Shown: piece after piece, positions 42,946 to 51,753 of the stretch
How positions within the stretch are numbered: position 1 is the stretch's first letter
Layout: every line of letters starts with the position of its first letter
Origin: Mucilaginibacter terrae
GTDB lineage: Bacteria; Bacteroidota; Bacteroidia; Sphingobacteriales; Sphingobacteriaceae
Length of the DNA stretch: 64,000 bases
NCBI RefSeq assembly: GCF_031951985.1
Contig: NZ_JAVLVU010000001.1
Location: 4,340,001 to 4,404,000 of the forward strand
Direction: 5' to 3'
Notes under the pieces: model-generated
The model's input: the letters and a program-made list of their open reading frames with translations, nothing else
What the model was told of the DNA's origin: nothing
Databases searched by the model: none
Program-made: the position numbers and the translations under genes

Positions 42946-43857
42946 CTAAAACCTCCACACCAATATGCGGCTGGTTTTTTGCCCTTGCGACATGGTGATG
43001 GTCTTTACATCTGTAGCACCTAAATAGTCGAGCGATTTGTAGCAACCTGGTAGCGTTGTTTTTTGTGAAATTAATGATGAAAACCACTTGCATGATTTGG
43101 CAAACTGTTTACTCTCGCTCATTATTTTGTTTAGGAAACGTGGTTCGCCACCCTCACACCAAAGCTCGTTGTTGCGGCCGCCAAAATTTAAACCGGGGTT
43201 GGTATCTTGTCCAAGTTTTTCCCATTTACGTTGTGATTTTTGCAGTACCTCTTTTGACGATGAATGGAACGGGGGGTTGCACATCGTAATGTCGAATTTT
43301 TCACCGGATTTTATAATGCCTTCAAAAATGTGCGCATATGAAGTTTGCTTACGTATATCAATTGCTCCCGCAAGACCATTGTCTTTAACGATCTTTTGGG
43401 CCGATGCCACAGCAATGTAATCAGCCTCGCTGCCAACAAAGCTCCATCCATAAGCTTTGTGCCCAATAAGCGGATAAATGCAGTTGGCGCCCACACCAAC
43501 ATCCAGTACTTTGATGCTATTGCCGGTTGGCACCTTGCCGTTGTTATCTTCGGCTAATACATCGGCTATATAATGAATGTAATCGGCACGGCCGGGGATA
43601 GGCGGGCATAAAAATCCTTCAGGAATATCCCATGAAGCAATGCCATAACTTTGTTTTAGCAATGCCTGGTTAATGGTTTTAACGGCCTCAGGGTTGGTAA
43701 AATTAACTGTTGGCTCGCCCTGTTCATTTTCGGTAACGAATTCGCGCAAAGCGGGCAGGGCTTTTATTAACGCTTTAAAATCATATCGCCCACGGTGTAA
43801 ATTACGCGGGTGTAAATTGGTTTTCTCGGTACTGTTACTTGGTATTTTGTTTGCCAT
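42946..43857 (-). CDS. rlmF: 23S rRNA (adenine1618-N6)-methyltransferase
   Basis: This is a 303-residue protein. Its AdoMet-binding motif is in VLDVGVGANCIYPLIG and its catalytic motif is MCNPPFHSS, typical of N6-adenine methyltransferases; YDFKALIKALPALREFV near the start fits RlmF. It methylates A1618 of 23S rRNA. Its start overlaps the stop of the MazG-like gene by 1 nt, so they are co-translated. Confidence 0.93.
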   Translation of the reverse strand: MANKIPSNSTEKTNLHPRNLHRGRYDFKALIKALPALREFVTENEQGEPTVNFTNPEAVKTINQALLKQSYGIASWDIPEGFLCPPIPGRADYIHYIADVLAEDNNGKVPTGNSIKVLDVGVGANCIYPLIGHKAYGWSFVGSEADYIAVASAQKIVKDNGLAGAIDIRKQTSYAHIFEGIIKSGEKFDITMCNPPFHSSSKEVLQKSQRKWEKLGQDTNPGLNFGGRNNELWCEGGEPRFLNKIMSESKQFAKSCKWFSSLISQKTTLPGCYKSLDYLGATDVKTITMSQGQKTSRILVWRF

Positions 43858-44321
43858 TATAAAATGCTCTTTAAGTTGGCCGGCGAATAGTTGATAGATT
43901 TTAAGGTTTTGTTATCGTGTTTACGGTAAACCAAAAATAGATCGTCCTCATTTTTATAATAAGCTTCGCAGCCATCTTTTTGTTTATAGTGTGCTATGGT
44001 GGCATTTGCCTCTTCTATAGTTTGGCAAGCCTTGCTCATGTTAGAGCGGTGTACCTCATCAAACAAAGTTTTAAATTTTTCGCCCAAACCAAATTCCAAA
44101 ATAGCGCCAGCCAACACATATTGTATATCGCACAGGGCATCGGCCACCTCTGTTAGATCATTATTTTCAATAGCTTCCTGCAGTTCTTTAACCTCCTCGG
44201 CTAATAGCGACACGCGTAAGTTACAGCGTTCTTTCGAAGGAATAGCCGGGCTGCTAACCACCGGGTGTTTAAACGTTTTATGAAATTCGGCTACCTGGTT
44301 TAGTGCGCTTGGTTCTTGCAT
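43857..44321 (-). CDS. MazG-like/PRA-PH-family NTP pyrophosphohydrolase
   Basis: This is a 154-residue helical protein with the metal-binding pattern RVSLLAEEVKELQEA, then LTEVADALCDIQYVLAG, as in all-alpha NTP-PPases. It probably hydrolyses a noncanonical or excess nucleotide. It is the first gene of a two-gene unit with rlmF (1-nt overlap). Confidence 0.85.
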   Translation of the reverse strand: MQEPSALNQVAEFHKTFKHPVVSSPAIPSKERCNLRVSLLAEEVKELQEAIENNDLTEVADALCDIQYVLAGAILEFGLGEKFKTLFDEVHRSNMSKACQTIEEANATIAHYKQKDGCEAYYKNEDDLFLVYRKHDNKTLKSINYSPANLKSIL

Positions 44322-44490
44322 GTTTTTAGCAAAATGTATTGCGGTAAAATTAGGGTATTAAATCTGTTTTTTTTGGGGAGAAATTTAGGCTTTATCAATT
44401 TGATGCTTGAACTGGAAAACTGAAAATATTAAGAAAATTGTAGCTTTGAAATACAGATAATTTAGTCTGTTAGTTTAATAAGTTTTCAAG

Positions 44491-44837
44491 GTGAGACTGT
44501 TTAACTTTTTGTACAAAAAACCTATCTTCAAAAATAGAATTGATTATTTCTATGAACATCCTGAATTGTTAGTAGATATTGAATTTGCCAACCGTACTAA
44601 CAAGAAAAAAGAGTTTGGGTTGAGCTATCTTGTCAAGAATTTGAAATTGATTCTAATACAGAATATCGTATAGTTACTCACGACAAATATTTTAGAATCG
44701 AATTTGATTCGGATGATTCGATAATATTTTATCTACAACATAGTTTTGGTTTTAAGTTATATAAACGTCCGGTATCAGAGCAAGTAAAAAATCCTCACGA
44801 TTGGATATTAGATTGTGACACGTCAGAAATAAATTAA
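44491..44837 (+). pseudogene. Unknown small protein gene with a one-base frameshift
   Basis: From GTG 44491 the frame runs about 41 codons and then hits a stop at 44673. If one A is added in the A-run before GAGTTTGGG (near 44610-44616), the frame joins a long open stretch reading RVWVELSCQEFEID and continuing to TAA at 44837, about 115 residues in all. The product is acidic and rich in aromatic residues, and was not recognised. The area is AT-rich with another unknown gene nearby. Either the deletion is real and the gene is dead, or one base was lost in sequencing. Confidence 0.5.
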
Positions 44838-44888
44838 AACCATTTTTTAATAGAAAATAGCAGTACAATAATATTGAGTACCATAGCG

Positions 44889-45284
44889 CTAAGCAGTTGG
44901 TTCGGGTATCCACTCAACCTTTGGTTCTGTAGCTGAAATTACATCGATCAAATCATCACATACTAACAAATAGTGCTTTAAATCATAATCGTCAAATATT
45001 CCATAACCTTCTTCTTTAAACCAGTTCAAATATTTTGAATTGGACGAAACATTGAAAGGATTAGTCCAGGTTTCTTCTGAAAGGAATTTCATCCTTCCCG
45101 ACTCCAGCGTATAACGATATGTAAAACATCCTCTAAAGCTCACTTGGATATACCTATTCCCATCATTTGGATATGTAGCCATAACAATCGTCAATACATT
45201 TGCTTCATGCTTTATTGAGTATAAATATATATTAATAGGAACTCCTTGTAAAGGAGAAAACGGCTCATAGTGGTCTAAATTCAT
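44889..45284 (-). CDS. Hypothetical protein
   Basis: This is a 131-residue protein, not recognised. It is acidic and aromatic-rich (WFKEEGYGIFDDYDL) with no signal peptide or TM segment. It is AT-rich and lies beside another unknown gene that is frameshifted. The size and composition recall small immunity proteins, but no toxin gene is adjacent, so that is only a guess. Confidence 0.6.
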   Translation of the reverse strand: MNLDHYEPFSPLQGVPINIYLYSIKHEANVLTIVMATYPNDGNRYIQVSFRGCFTYRYTLESGRMKFLSEETWTNPFNVSSNSKYLNWFKEEGYGIFDDYDLKHYLLVCDDLIDVISATEPKVEWIPEPTA

Positions 45285-45320
45285 TTAATTTTGAAGCTAA
45301 GCCCTTTTTATCGAATAAAC

Positions 45321-45354
45321 AAAAAAAGCTGCCTCTTCCGAAGCAGCTTTTTTT
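45321..45354 (-). terminator. Terminator after the ABC-F gene
   Basis: AAAAAAAGCTGC (45321-45332) pairs with GCAGCTTTTTTT (45343-45354). It serves the minus-strand ABC-F gene that ends at 45375. Confidence 0.82.
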
Positions 45355-45374
45355 ATATTAAGCTTATCAAACAA

Positions 45375-46997
45375 CTATGCATACATTTCATCACGCTGTT
45401 GTTGTACAACATCGCTGGTAATGTAGTCATCGTAGCTCATCATTTTATCAATGATGCCTTTTGGTGTTAATTCAATTACGCGGGTGGCTACGGTTTCGGT
45501 AAGCTCATGATCTCGCGATGTGAATAGGATAGTGCCTTTAAAATCTTTCATGCCGTTGTTGAGGGCGGTAATCGATTCCAGGTCAAGGTGGTTGGTTGGC
45601 TCATCAAAAATCAGCACGTTAGGTTGTTGCAGCATCATGCGGCTAAACATGCAACGCATTTTTTCACCACCCGAAAGTACGGTGCTTTTCTTCAAAACTT
45701 CTTCGCCCGAGAATAACATACGGCCTAAAAAGCTACGGATAAATTGTTCATCCTTGTCGCCGGGAGCATATTCGCGCAACCAGTCAACCAGGTTTAAATC
45801 TTTGCCTTTAAAATACTCGGCATTATCAATCGGCATATCGGCCGGGTTAATGGTAATACCCCATTTAAAGCTGCCGGTAAAATCGGTATCTCTACCGGTT
45901 AAAATATCGTAAAATGCCGTTGTGGCCAAGCTGTTTTTGGAAAGGATGGCAATTTTATCGCCTTTACCTACCATGAGGTTAATGTTTTTAAACATCACCT
46001 CGCCGTTAAGCGTTTTGCTCAGGTTTTCAATCTGTAAGATCTGGTCGCCCGCCTCGCGGCTTTGCTGGTTAAACATAATAGCCGGATACTTACGGTTCGA
46101 TGGTTTAATTTCATCGAGGTTAATTTTATCCAAAGCCTTTTTACGGCTGGTGGCCTGTTTTGATTTAGAAGCGTTGGCGCTAAAGCGGCTGATGAATTCC
46201 TGTAACTCTTTAACCTTCTCTTCCAGTTTCTTATTCTGATCTGACCGTTGTTTTAAAGCCAGCTGGCTCGATTGATACCAGAACGTGTAGTTACCTGTAT
46301 AAATGGTCATCTTGCTAAAGTCAATATCTACCACGTGCGTACACACAGTGTCTAAAAAGTGCCTGTCGTGCGATACCACCAGTACAATAGCCTCGTAACC
46401 GGCCAAAAAATCTTCAAGCCAGCTAATGGTATTAATGTCCAAGTCGTTGGTAGGCTCATCCAGCAACAAAATATCGGGTTTTCCAAATAGCGCCTGTGCT
46501 AATAACACACGTACCTTTTGCGTACCGTCAAGCTCTTTAAGTAATTTATAGTGCGTATCTTCTTTAATACCTAAGTTACTCAATATGGTGGCAGCGTTGC
46601 TTTCGGCATTCCAGCCGTCCATTTCGGCAAACAGGTTTTCCAGTTCGCCGGCACGCTCACCGTCGGCATCGGTAAAATCCTCTTTAAGATAAATGGCATC
46701 TTTTTCTTTCATGGTGTTGTAAAGCTCTTTGTAGCCCATCAACACGGTTTCGATAACCGGAAACTCGTCAAACTCGTAGTGGTTTTGTTTTAAAACCGCC
46801 ATACGCTCGCCGGGAGTAAAACTCACCGAACCGGTAGTAGGATCAATATCGCCCGAAAGAATTTTGAGGAAAGTAGATTTACCAGCACCGTTTGCGCCAA
46901 TAATGCCATAACAGTTGCCTTGTGTAAACTTTAAGTTTACATCCTCGAATAAGATGCGCTTACCAAAGCGCAATGATAAATTTGAAACGTTAATCAT
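45375..46997 (-). CDS. ABC-F ATPase (YbiT-like)
   Basis: I took ATG 46997 as the start (MINVSNLSLRFGKRILFEDV), giving 540 residues; a longer frame has a poor start. Two ABC domains are present: Walker A GANGAGKSTFLK, Walker B ILLLDEPTND and a degenerate signature LDGTQKVR in the first; LSGGEKMRCMF and LIFDEPTNHLDL in the second, which has a divergent Walker A. A charged linker lies between. There is no TM domain, so it acts on ribosomes, as EttA and YbiT do, rather than in transport. Confidence 0.92.
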   Translation of the reverse strand: MINVSNLSLRFGKRILFEDVNLKFTQGNCYGIIGANGAGKSTFLKILSGDIDPTTGSVSFTPGERMAVLKQNHYEFDEFPVIETVLMGYKELYNTMKEKDAIYLKEDFTDADGERAGELENLFAEMDGWNAESNAATILSNLGIKEDTHYKLLKELDGTQKVRVLLAQALFGKPDILLLDEPTNDLDINTISWLEDFLAGYEAIVLVVSHDRHFLDTVCTHVVDIDFSKMTIYTGNYTFWYQSSQLALKQRSDQNKKLEEKVKELQEFISRFSANASKSKQATSRKKALDKINLDEIKPSNRKYPAIMFNQQSREAGDQILQIENLSKTLNGEVMFKNINLMVGKGDKIAILSKNSLATTAFYDILTGRDTDFTGSFKWGITINPADMPIDNAEYFKGKDLNLVDWLREYAPGDKDEQFIRSFLGRMLFSGEEVLKKSTVLSGGEKMRCMFSRMMLQQPNVLIFDEPTNHLDLESITALNNGMKDFKGTILFTSRDHELTETVATRVIELTPKGIIDKMMSYDDYITSDVVQQQRDEMYA

Positions 46998-47235
46998 GCA
47001 GTTCTTTGAAAAAGAATTTGGGCAAAAATACGGTAAAAATGCCACAGTTTTCGCGTTTTGGGCATTAAAATCAACAACATATGTGTTACCGTGACACTAA
47101 ATGTGCATTTTAAGTAATACTAATAATTTGATATTCTTAACTTAAGAATTGTTTTATTGAAAACTTTTATAGATAATAATAAACATAACTGCCAAAAATT
47201 GAAAAATGCCTCTTAGGGTGTCAAAAACACAACTT

Positions 47236-47361
47236 ATGGACGTTCTTTTGCGTTTAATATTACAAAAACACACCATTATTATGTTAGCAATAATAGCAGG
47301 ATTAGTAGTAGTAAATGTAATAGTTGCAGCTTACAACTCGCAAAGCAAAAGAGTTTATTAA
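47236..47361 (+). CDS. Possible small membrane protein, 41 residues
   Basis: ATG 47236 opens a 41-codon frame: a basic start MDVLLRLILQKH, one strongly hydrophobic segment of about 20 residues (MLAIIAGLVVVNVIVAAY), then a basic end NSQSKRVY. This is a classic single-pass small protein. A terminator follows at 47412. No family is known to me. Confidence 0.5.
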   Translation: MDVLLRLILQKHTIIMLAIIAGLVVVNVIVAAYNSQSKRVY

Positions 47362-47411
47362 ACTTTTAACCAGCCGCAGTTTTACTGCAAAGGCTTCATT
47401 TATAAAAACAC

Positions 47412-47447
47412 AACAGGCCGACTATTTTGGTAGCGGCCTGTTTTTTT
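47412..47447. terminator. Terminator between the small ORF and pyrE
   Basis: AACAGGCCG (47412-47420) pairs with CGGCCTGTT (47434-47442), with inner CTA/TAG, followed by T7. It sits between convergent genes. Confidence 0.85.
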
Positions 47448-47464
47448 ATTTTATATAGTACTTA

Positions 47465-48106
47465 CTACTTACCCCACTCGGCAGGGTTTTCGCGCCATTT
47501 TTTTAACAGTTCTACACTTTGCTTGTTAATGTATTGCTTTTCTTCGGCAAACTCTAACATAGCCGGGTAGTTTGACAGGGTTATATAACGACATTTGGCT
47601 TTTTTGAAATTATCATCGGCCACATCAAACCCATAAGTAAATATGGCTGCCAAACCTGCAACTTCATAACCGGCAGCACGCAAAGCATCAACGGCCTGTA
47701 AGCTGCTTTTTCCGGTAGATATCAGGTCTTCAATTACTACTACACGATTGCCGGGCATAATTTCGCCTTCGATCATGGAGCCCGTACCGTGTTCTTTAGG
47801 TTTAGAGCGTACGTAGATAAAAGGTAAGCCTAATTCTTGCGCTACCAACGCACCTTGTGGTATGCCCGCTGTGGCTACACCTGCAATACATTGTACCGAG
47901 CCAAATTCTTCCTGAATGGCCTGGGTGAGTTTTTGACGAATGTAGGTACGGATAGATGGATGAGATAACGTTACGCGATTATCACAGTAAATTGGCGATT
48001 TCCATCCCGAAGCCCATGTAAAAGGATTGTCGGGTTGTAATTTAATTGCTTTAATTTGCAACAGAAATTCAGCCACTTGCTGTTCAATCTCATTTTTATT
48101 AAACAT
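47465..48106 (-). CDS. pyrE: Orotate phosphoribosyltransferase
   Basis: This is a 213-residue protein with the PRPP-binding motif VVVIEDLISTGKSS (about residues 120-135) and GVATAGIPQGALVAQE and YVRSKPKEHG. It converts orotate and PRPP to OMP in pyrimidine synthesis. Its ATG shares the CATG at 48104-48107 with the divergent NUDIX gene, so the two genes overlap by 2 nt head to head and each promoter must lie inside the other gene. Confidence 0.96.
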   Translation of the reverse strand: MFNKNEIEQQVAEFLLQIKAIKLQPDNPFTWASGWKSPIYCDNRVTLSHPSIRTYIRQKLTQAIQEEFGSVQCIAGVATAGIPQGALVAQELGLPFIYVRSKPKEHGTGSMIEGEIMPGNRVVVIEDLISTGKSSLQAVDALRAAGYEVAGLAAIFTYGFDVADDNFKKAKCRYITLSNYPAMLEFAEEKQYINKQSVELLKKWRENPAEWGK

Positions 48107-48746
48107 GGCACAAAAATACAGAATTTATATCAACCAAAAGGTGGTTTTAATTACGCAATCGGTACCAATGCATCCCGAGCAATACGAACAGCTTGACCAA
48201 CAATCGTTTGATTTGAAAACTTTGTACCATAAAATTATTACCGACAACGCCAGGTTGTACTATTATATACTGGTAAATGATGCCAAATCTTTCCTCAAAA
48301 AGGTGATGAAAAGCGTTACTTTAATAGAGGCAGCCGGTGGTTTGGTGAAGAATGACAAGGGACATTATCTTTTCATTTTCCGTAACGGTAAATGGGACAT
48401 CCCTAAAGGAAAACTGGAAAAAGGTGAAAAGCCTAAAGATGGTGCCGTGCGCGAAGTAGAAGAGGAGTGCGGTATTGCTATTGACGAATGCGGCAAAAAG
48501 ATTGTGAACACCTACCACGTTTACACAAGCAAAGGCGAAGTGGTGCTCAAAAAAACTTACTGGTACAAAATGAAATACTTTGGAAAAGCCAAACTTAAAC
48601 CACAGGTTGAAGAAGGCATAACCGAAGTACGCTGGATGACCAAAAAAGACATTGGGCTAGTGGTAGATAACACCTTTCCATCAATTATGGATGTGCTGCT
48701 TAAACGTGATTTACTTTCAGATATTCCAGCGCCTCTTTCGGAATAA
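48105..48746 (+). CDS. NUDIX hydrolase
   Basis: I chose ATG 48105 (MAQKYRIYINQK); upstream in-frame codons lie within pyrE. This is a 213-residue protein with a 65-residue N-terminal part and a Nudix box GKLEKGEKPKDGAVREVEEE. It likely hydrolyses a nucleoside diphosphate derivative. Its 3' end overlaps the convergent coaD gene by 47 nt. Confidence 0.9.
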   Translation: MAQKYRIYINQKVVLITQSVPMHPEQYEQLDQQSFDLKTLYHKIITDNARLYYYILVNDAKSFLKKVMKSVTLIEAAGGLVKNDKGHYLFIFRNGKWDIPKGKLEKGEKPKDGAVREVEEECGIAIDECGKKIVNTYHVYTSKGEVVLKKTYWYKMKYFGKAKLKPQVEEGITEVRWMTKKDIGLVVDNTFPSIMDVLLKRDLLSDIPAPLSE

Positions 48747-49176
48747 ACTGGCTTACATCGCCATTGTGCTTTAACACCTCGCGCACTATGGTTGAGCTGA
48801 TGGATGAGTAGCCGGGTTTGCTTACAATAAAAATACTCTCAATATCGGGGGCCAGTGCATGATTCATTTGTGCAATGGCCTTCTCATATTCAAAGTCAGA
48901 CACGGTACGTATACCGCGTATCATGTAGTTGGCATCAATACTCTTACAAAAATCTACCGTTAAGCCTTCGTAAGCTATGATGTGAATTTTAGGTTCCATT
49001 TCAAATACTGCCCTCAGCATTTGCTGGCGTTGCTCAATACTTAAAAAGCTTTGTTTAGAGCTGTTTACGCCAATGCCTATGTACAGCTTATCAAACAAAC
49101 TAAGCGAGCGTTTTACAATATCAACATGTGCTTTGGTAACAGGATCGAACGAGCCGGGGAAAAGGGCGATTTTCAT
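48700..49176 (-). CDS. coaD: Phosphopantetheine adenylyltransferase
   Basis: This is a 158-residue protein starting MKIALFPGSFDPVTKAH with the HxGH-type nucleotidyltransferase site, then MIRGIRTVSDFEYE and SSTIVREVLKHNGDVSQF. It makes dephospho-CoA. It converges on and overlaps the NUDIX gene by 47 nt. Confidence 0.96.
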   Translation of the reverse strand: MKIALFPGSFDPVTKAHVDIVKRSLSLFDKLYIGIGVNSSKQSFLSIEQRQQMLRAVFEMEPKIHIIAYEGLTVDFCKSIDANYMIRGIRTVSDFEYEKAIAQMNHALAPDIESIFIVSKPGYSSISSTIVREVLKHNGDVSQFIPKEALEYLKVNHV

Positions 49177-49312
49177 AGTTACGTATTGGGGTATAGCAAA
49201 GGTAATTTTTTGATTTGGGATTTGTGCAAATGGCGTGTTATAATTAAAATATCAGTTAAATCTTTTTGGCAAACAGCCTGTTATTGTGTTAACAAACACA
49301 CAACACACCAAT

Positions 49313-50836
49313 ATGGCTATTATAGGCGAACTTATTAAGGCTGCAATTGATTTTACGGGCAAAGTAGTAAAGCAACCTGATCCGGTTAAGGCGCAGCAGG
49401 AGGTGCTTTATGATCTGCTTAACGATGCTAAAGACACCGCCTTTGGCATGCACTATAATTTTGAAGGCGTTTTAGATAGCCAGGATTTGTACAGTGCCTT
49501 TGCACAAACGGTTCCGGTGTTTGATTACGACCGTTTAGAAAAAGAGTGGTGGCACCGTATTGTAAAAGGCGAAAACGATATTACCTGGCCTGGCGAAACC
49601 CATTACCTGGCCCTCAGCAGCGGTACCACCAGCCACAGCAAAACCATACCGGTAACCGATGATATGCTCGATGCTATTAAGCGCGCCGGTATGCAACAGG
49701 TGGCAGCCTTAAGTAATTTTAATTTGCCACCCGAGTTTTTCGAAAAGCAAATACTCATGCTGGGCAGCAGTACCGATTTAAAAGACATTAACGGCCATAA
49801 GGCAGGCGAAATTAGCGGCATAAGTGCCAGTAACATTCCGTTTTGGTTTAGGGGTTATTATAAGCCCGGTAAAGACATTGCGCAAATAAGCGACTTTGAT
49901 GCCAAGATAAAGGAGATTGCCCGACAAGCTCCCGAATGGGATATTGGCAGCCTGTCGGGCATACCGGCATGGATCGAGCTGATGCTGAAAGAGGTAATTA
50001 AAACGCATAAGCTTAAAAATATTCATGAGATATGGCCAAACCTGGCGGTGTATACCTCGGGCGGAGTTGATTTTGAACCTTATCGTAAAAGCCTCGAAAA
50101 GCTGCTGGCCCACCCGCTGATTTATATTGATACTTACCTGGCCTCCGAAGGTTTTTTGGCCATGCAAAAACGGCCTGATATTACTTCGATGGCGTTGGTG
50201 GTTGACAACGGTATCTTTTTTGAATTTGTACCTTTTGAAGAAAAGAACATTACCAGCGATGGTGGTGTAATTGACGGTGCCGAGGTACTTACCCTTGCCG
50301 ATGTTGAGGAAGGTAAAGAGTATGTTCTGCTGATTTCGACCGTAGCCGGTGCCTGGCGTTACACCATTGGCGATACCGTTACCTTTACCGATGTAAGCCG
50401 TTACGAAATTAAGATTACCGGCCGCACCAAGCAGTTTTTAAATGTGGCCGGTTCGCAGCTTTCGGTATTGCAAATGAACAAGGCTATACAGGCTATGTGC
50501 CATCAGTATAGTACCAATATGGAAGAGTTCATCGTGGCAACCATTCATCGTGGAGACGAACTGATAGACCGCTGGTATATTAGCAGTGATACTCAGTTAG
50601 ATGATGTTCAACTGGCAAAAGACCTCGACCAAAACCTGCGCGATAATAACAAGAACTACGCCGTAGCCCGTACCCGTGCCCTCAAAGATGTAGAGGTGGT
50701 AACCATTCCGGTAGAGACCTTTCATCAATGGGCCGAGCAAAATAAAAAACGTGGCGGCCAGGTGAAAATTCCGCGTGTAATGAAAGAGGCTCAATTTTTG
50801 GAATTTGAAGAGTTTGTGAAGAAAAATCGGCCGTAA
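49313..50836 (+). CDS. GH3-family acyl-acid amido synthetase-like protein
   Basis: I took ATG 49313 as the start (MAIIGELIKAAIDF); an in-frame GTG at 49286 is less likely. This is a 507-residue protein of the GH3 adenylate-forming family, with the ATP-binding LSSGTTSHSKTIPVTDDML, the motif ISTVAGAWRYTIGDTVTF and KITGRTKQFLNVAG. Plant members join amino acids to auxin or jasmonate; the bacterial substrate is unknown. It is a stand-alone gene, followed by a palindromic intergenic element. Confidence 0.9.
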   Translation: MAIIGELIKAAIDFTGKVVKQPDPVKAQQEVLYDLLNDAKDTAFGMHYNFEGVLDSQDLYSAFAQTVPVFDYDRLEKEWWHRIVKGENDITWPGETHYLALSSGTTSHSKTIPVTDDMLDAIKRAGMQQVAALSNFNLPPEFFEKQILMLGSSTDLKDINGHKAGEISGISASNIPFWFRGYYKPGKDIAQISDFDAKIKEIARQAPEWDIGSLSGIPAWIELMLKEVIKTHKLKNIHEIWPNLAVYTSGGVDFEPYRKSLEKLLAHPLIYIDTYLASEGFLAMQKRPDITSMALVVDNGIFFEFVPFEEKNITSDGGVIDGAEVLTLADVEEGKEYVLLISTVAGAWRYTIGDTVTFTDVSRYEIKITGRTKQFLNVAGSQLSVLQMNKAIQAMCHQYSTNMEEFIVATIHRGDELIDRWYISSDTQLDDVQLAKDLDQNLRDNNKNYAVARTRALKDVEVVTIPVETFHQWAEQNKKRGGQVKIPRVMKEAQFLEFEEFVKKNRP

Positions 50837-50855
50837 TTGCGCTTTTTTCTCAATT

Positions 50856-50950
50856 CCTCTCTTGAGAGGGGGCGCGTGAGGAAGAGTGCGGGCAGGGGTG
50901 TGTCATTTGAACTTTCTATACAAAAGGACACAACCCTCTCAAGCTGGGAA
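50856..50950. repeat. Palindromic intergenic element (CTTGAGAGGG type)
   Basis: CTTGAGAGGG (50861-50870) is the reverse complement of CCCTCTCAAG (50934-50943). GGGTGTGT and ACACAACCC form an inner pair, and CCTCTCTTGAGAGG at the left end is a small hairpin of its own. It lies between convergent genes and resembles a dispersed repeat. Confidence 0.5.
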
Positions 50951-50979
50951 TCGCACAAGCCCTAATCATGCTTGCTATT

Positions 50980-51663
50980 TTAATCCGTAATCGGCTTCTT
51001 CAATTCTTTAATCAAATCCAGTATCTGCTGTGGCGACAGGTACAGGCGTTTGATGCGCTCAATATATTCGGGCGGTAAATCGTGATTGTGCAGGATGTAG
51101 TTTTTGGTTTTAATGATGTAGTTGCCCATGCCATGTTCAACCGCATAACGGTCGGCGTTGCGTTCGGCCTGCATCAGGTAATTGTCTGACGTGATGTATT
51201 TAATGCCGAAGCCTATCATTTGCCAGTTGCTGCGGTTATGGTAATCAATAACATGGCCCAGTTCGTGCCCTATCCAGCCTATGAGTACATCTTTAGGAGC
51301 ATCCTGTATGGGCATAGTTTTATGTACCATTACAAACAAAGGATTTATTTTGACTATGTACCTGCGCTTGTTTTGTCCGCTGAAAAAGCTGCCCACAACG
51401 GGCTGCGATAGCATGGTTGATTTACTGGTGTGTGGGTCGAATACAAAATCTATCGGTGTGTTATTTAGTTCGGGATAGAATTTTAGCGCGGCAATTATCT
51501 CATCTTTTAAAAGTACCGGGATGGTTTTACGCTGATAATAGGTATTGTGCTGATTGGCACCGGCTATGGCAGCAGCATTTGATGAAAAGTAAGTAAGTAC
51601 ATAAACAAAGGCCGTGACTACAATTATAACCAGGGCAATTACGATAATGTATTTCCTGCGCAT
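50980..51663 (-). CDS. Membrane-anchored zincin-like metallopeptidase
   Basis: This is a 227-residue protein with an N-terminal TM anchor (residues 5-28). The zinc motif HELGH (about residue 133) and a downstream AERNADRYAVEHG, whose Glu or Asp may be the third ligand, suggest a gluzincin-like protease. The family was not pinned down; the catalytic part would face the periplasm. Confidence 0.7.
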   Translation of the reverse strand: MRRKYIIVIALVIIVVTAFVYVLTYFSSNAAAIAGANQHNTYYQRKTIPVLLKDEIIAALKFYPELNNTPIDFVFDPHTSKSTMLSQPVVGSFFSGQNKRRYIVKINPLFVMVHKTMPIQDAPKDVLIGWIGHELGHVIDYHNRSNWQMIGFGIKYITSDNYLMQAERNADRYAVEHGMGNYIIKTKNYILHNHDLPPEYIERIKRLYLSPQQILDLIKELKKPITD

Positions 51664-51753
51664 AGGTTTAAAACGCTATAATTTCATAATAGTTCATGGG
51701 TATTTTCTCAATTTAAAATAGTTTTTTTGCCTCACAAAAGGCATTTACCTACC

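Noticed and set aside
48027..48104. Longer NUDIX start
   Set aside because: The extra 26 codons are the antisense of the pyrE N-terminus and look random.
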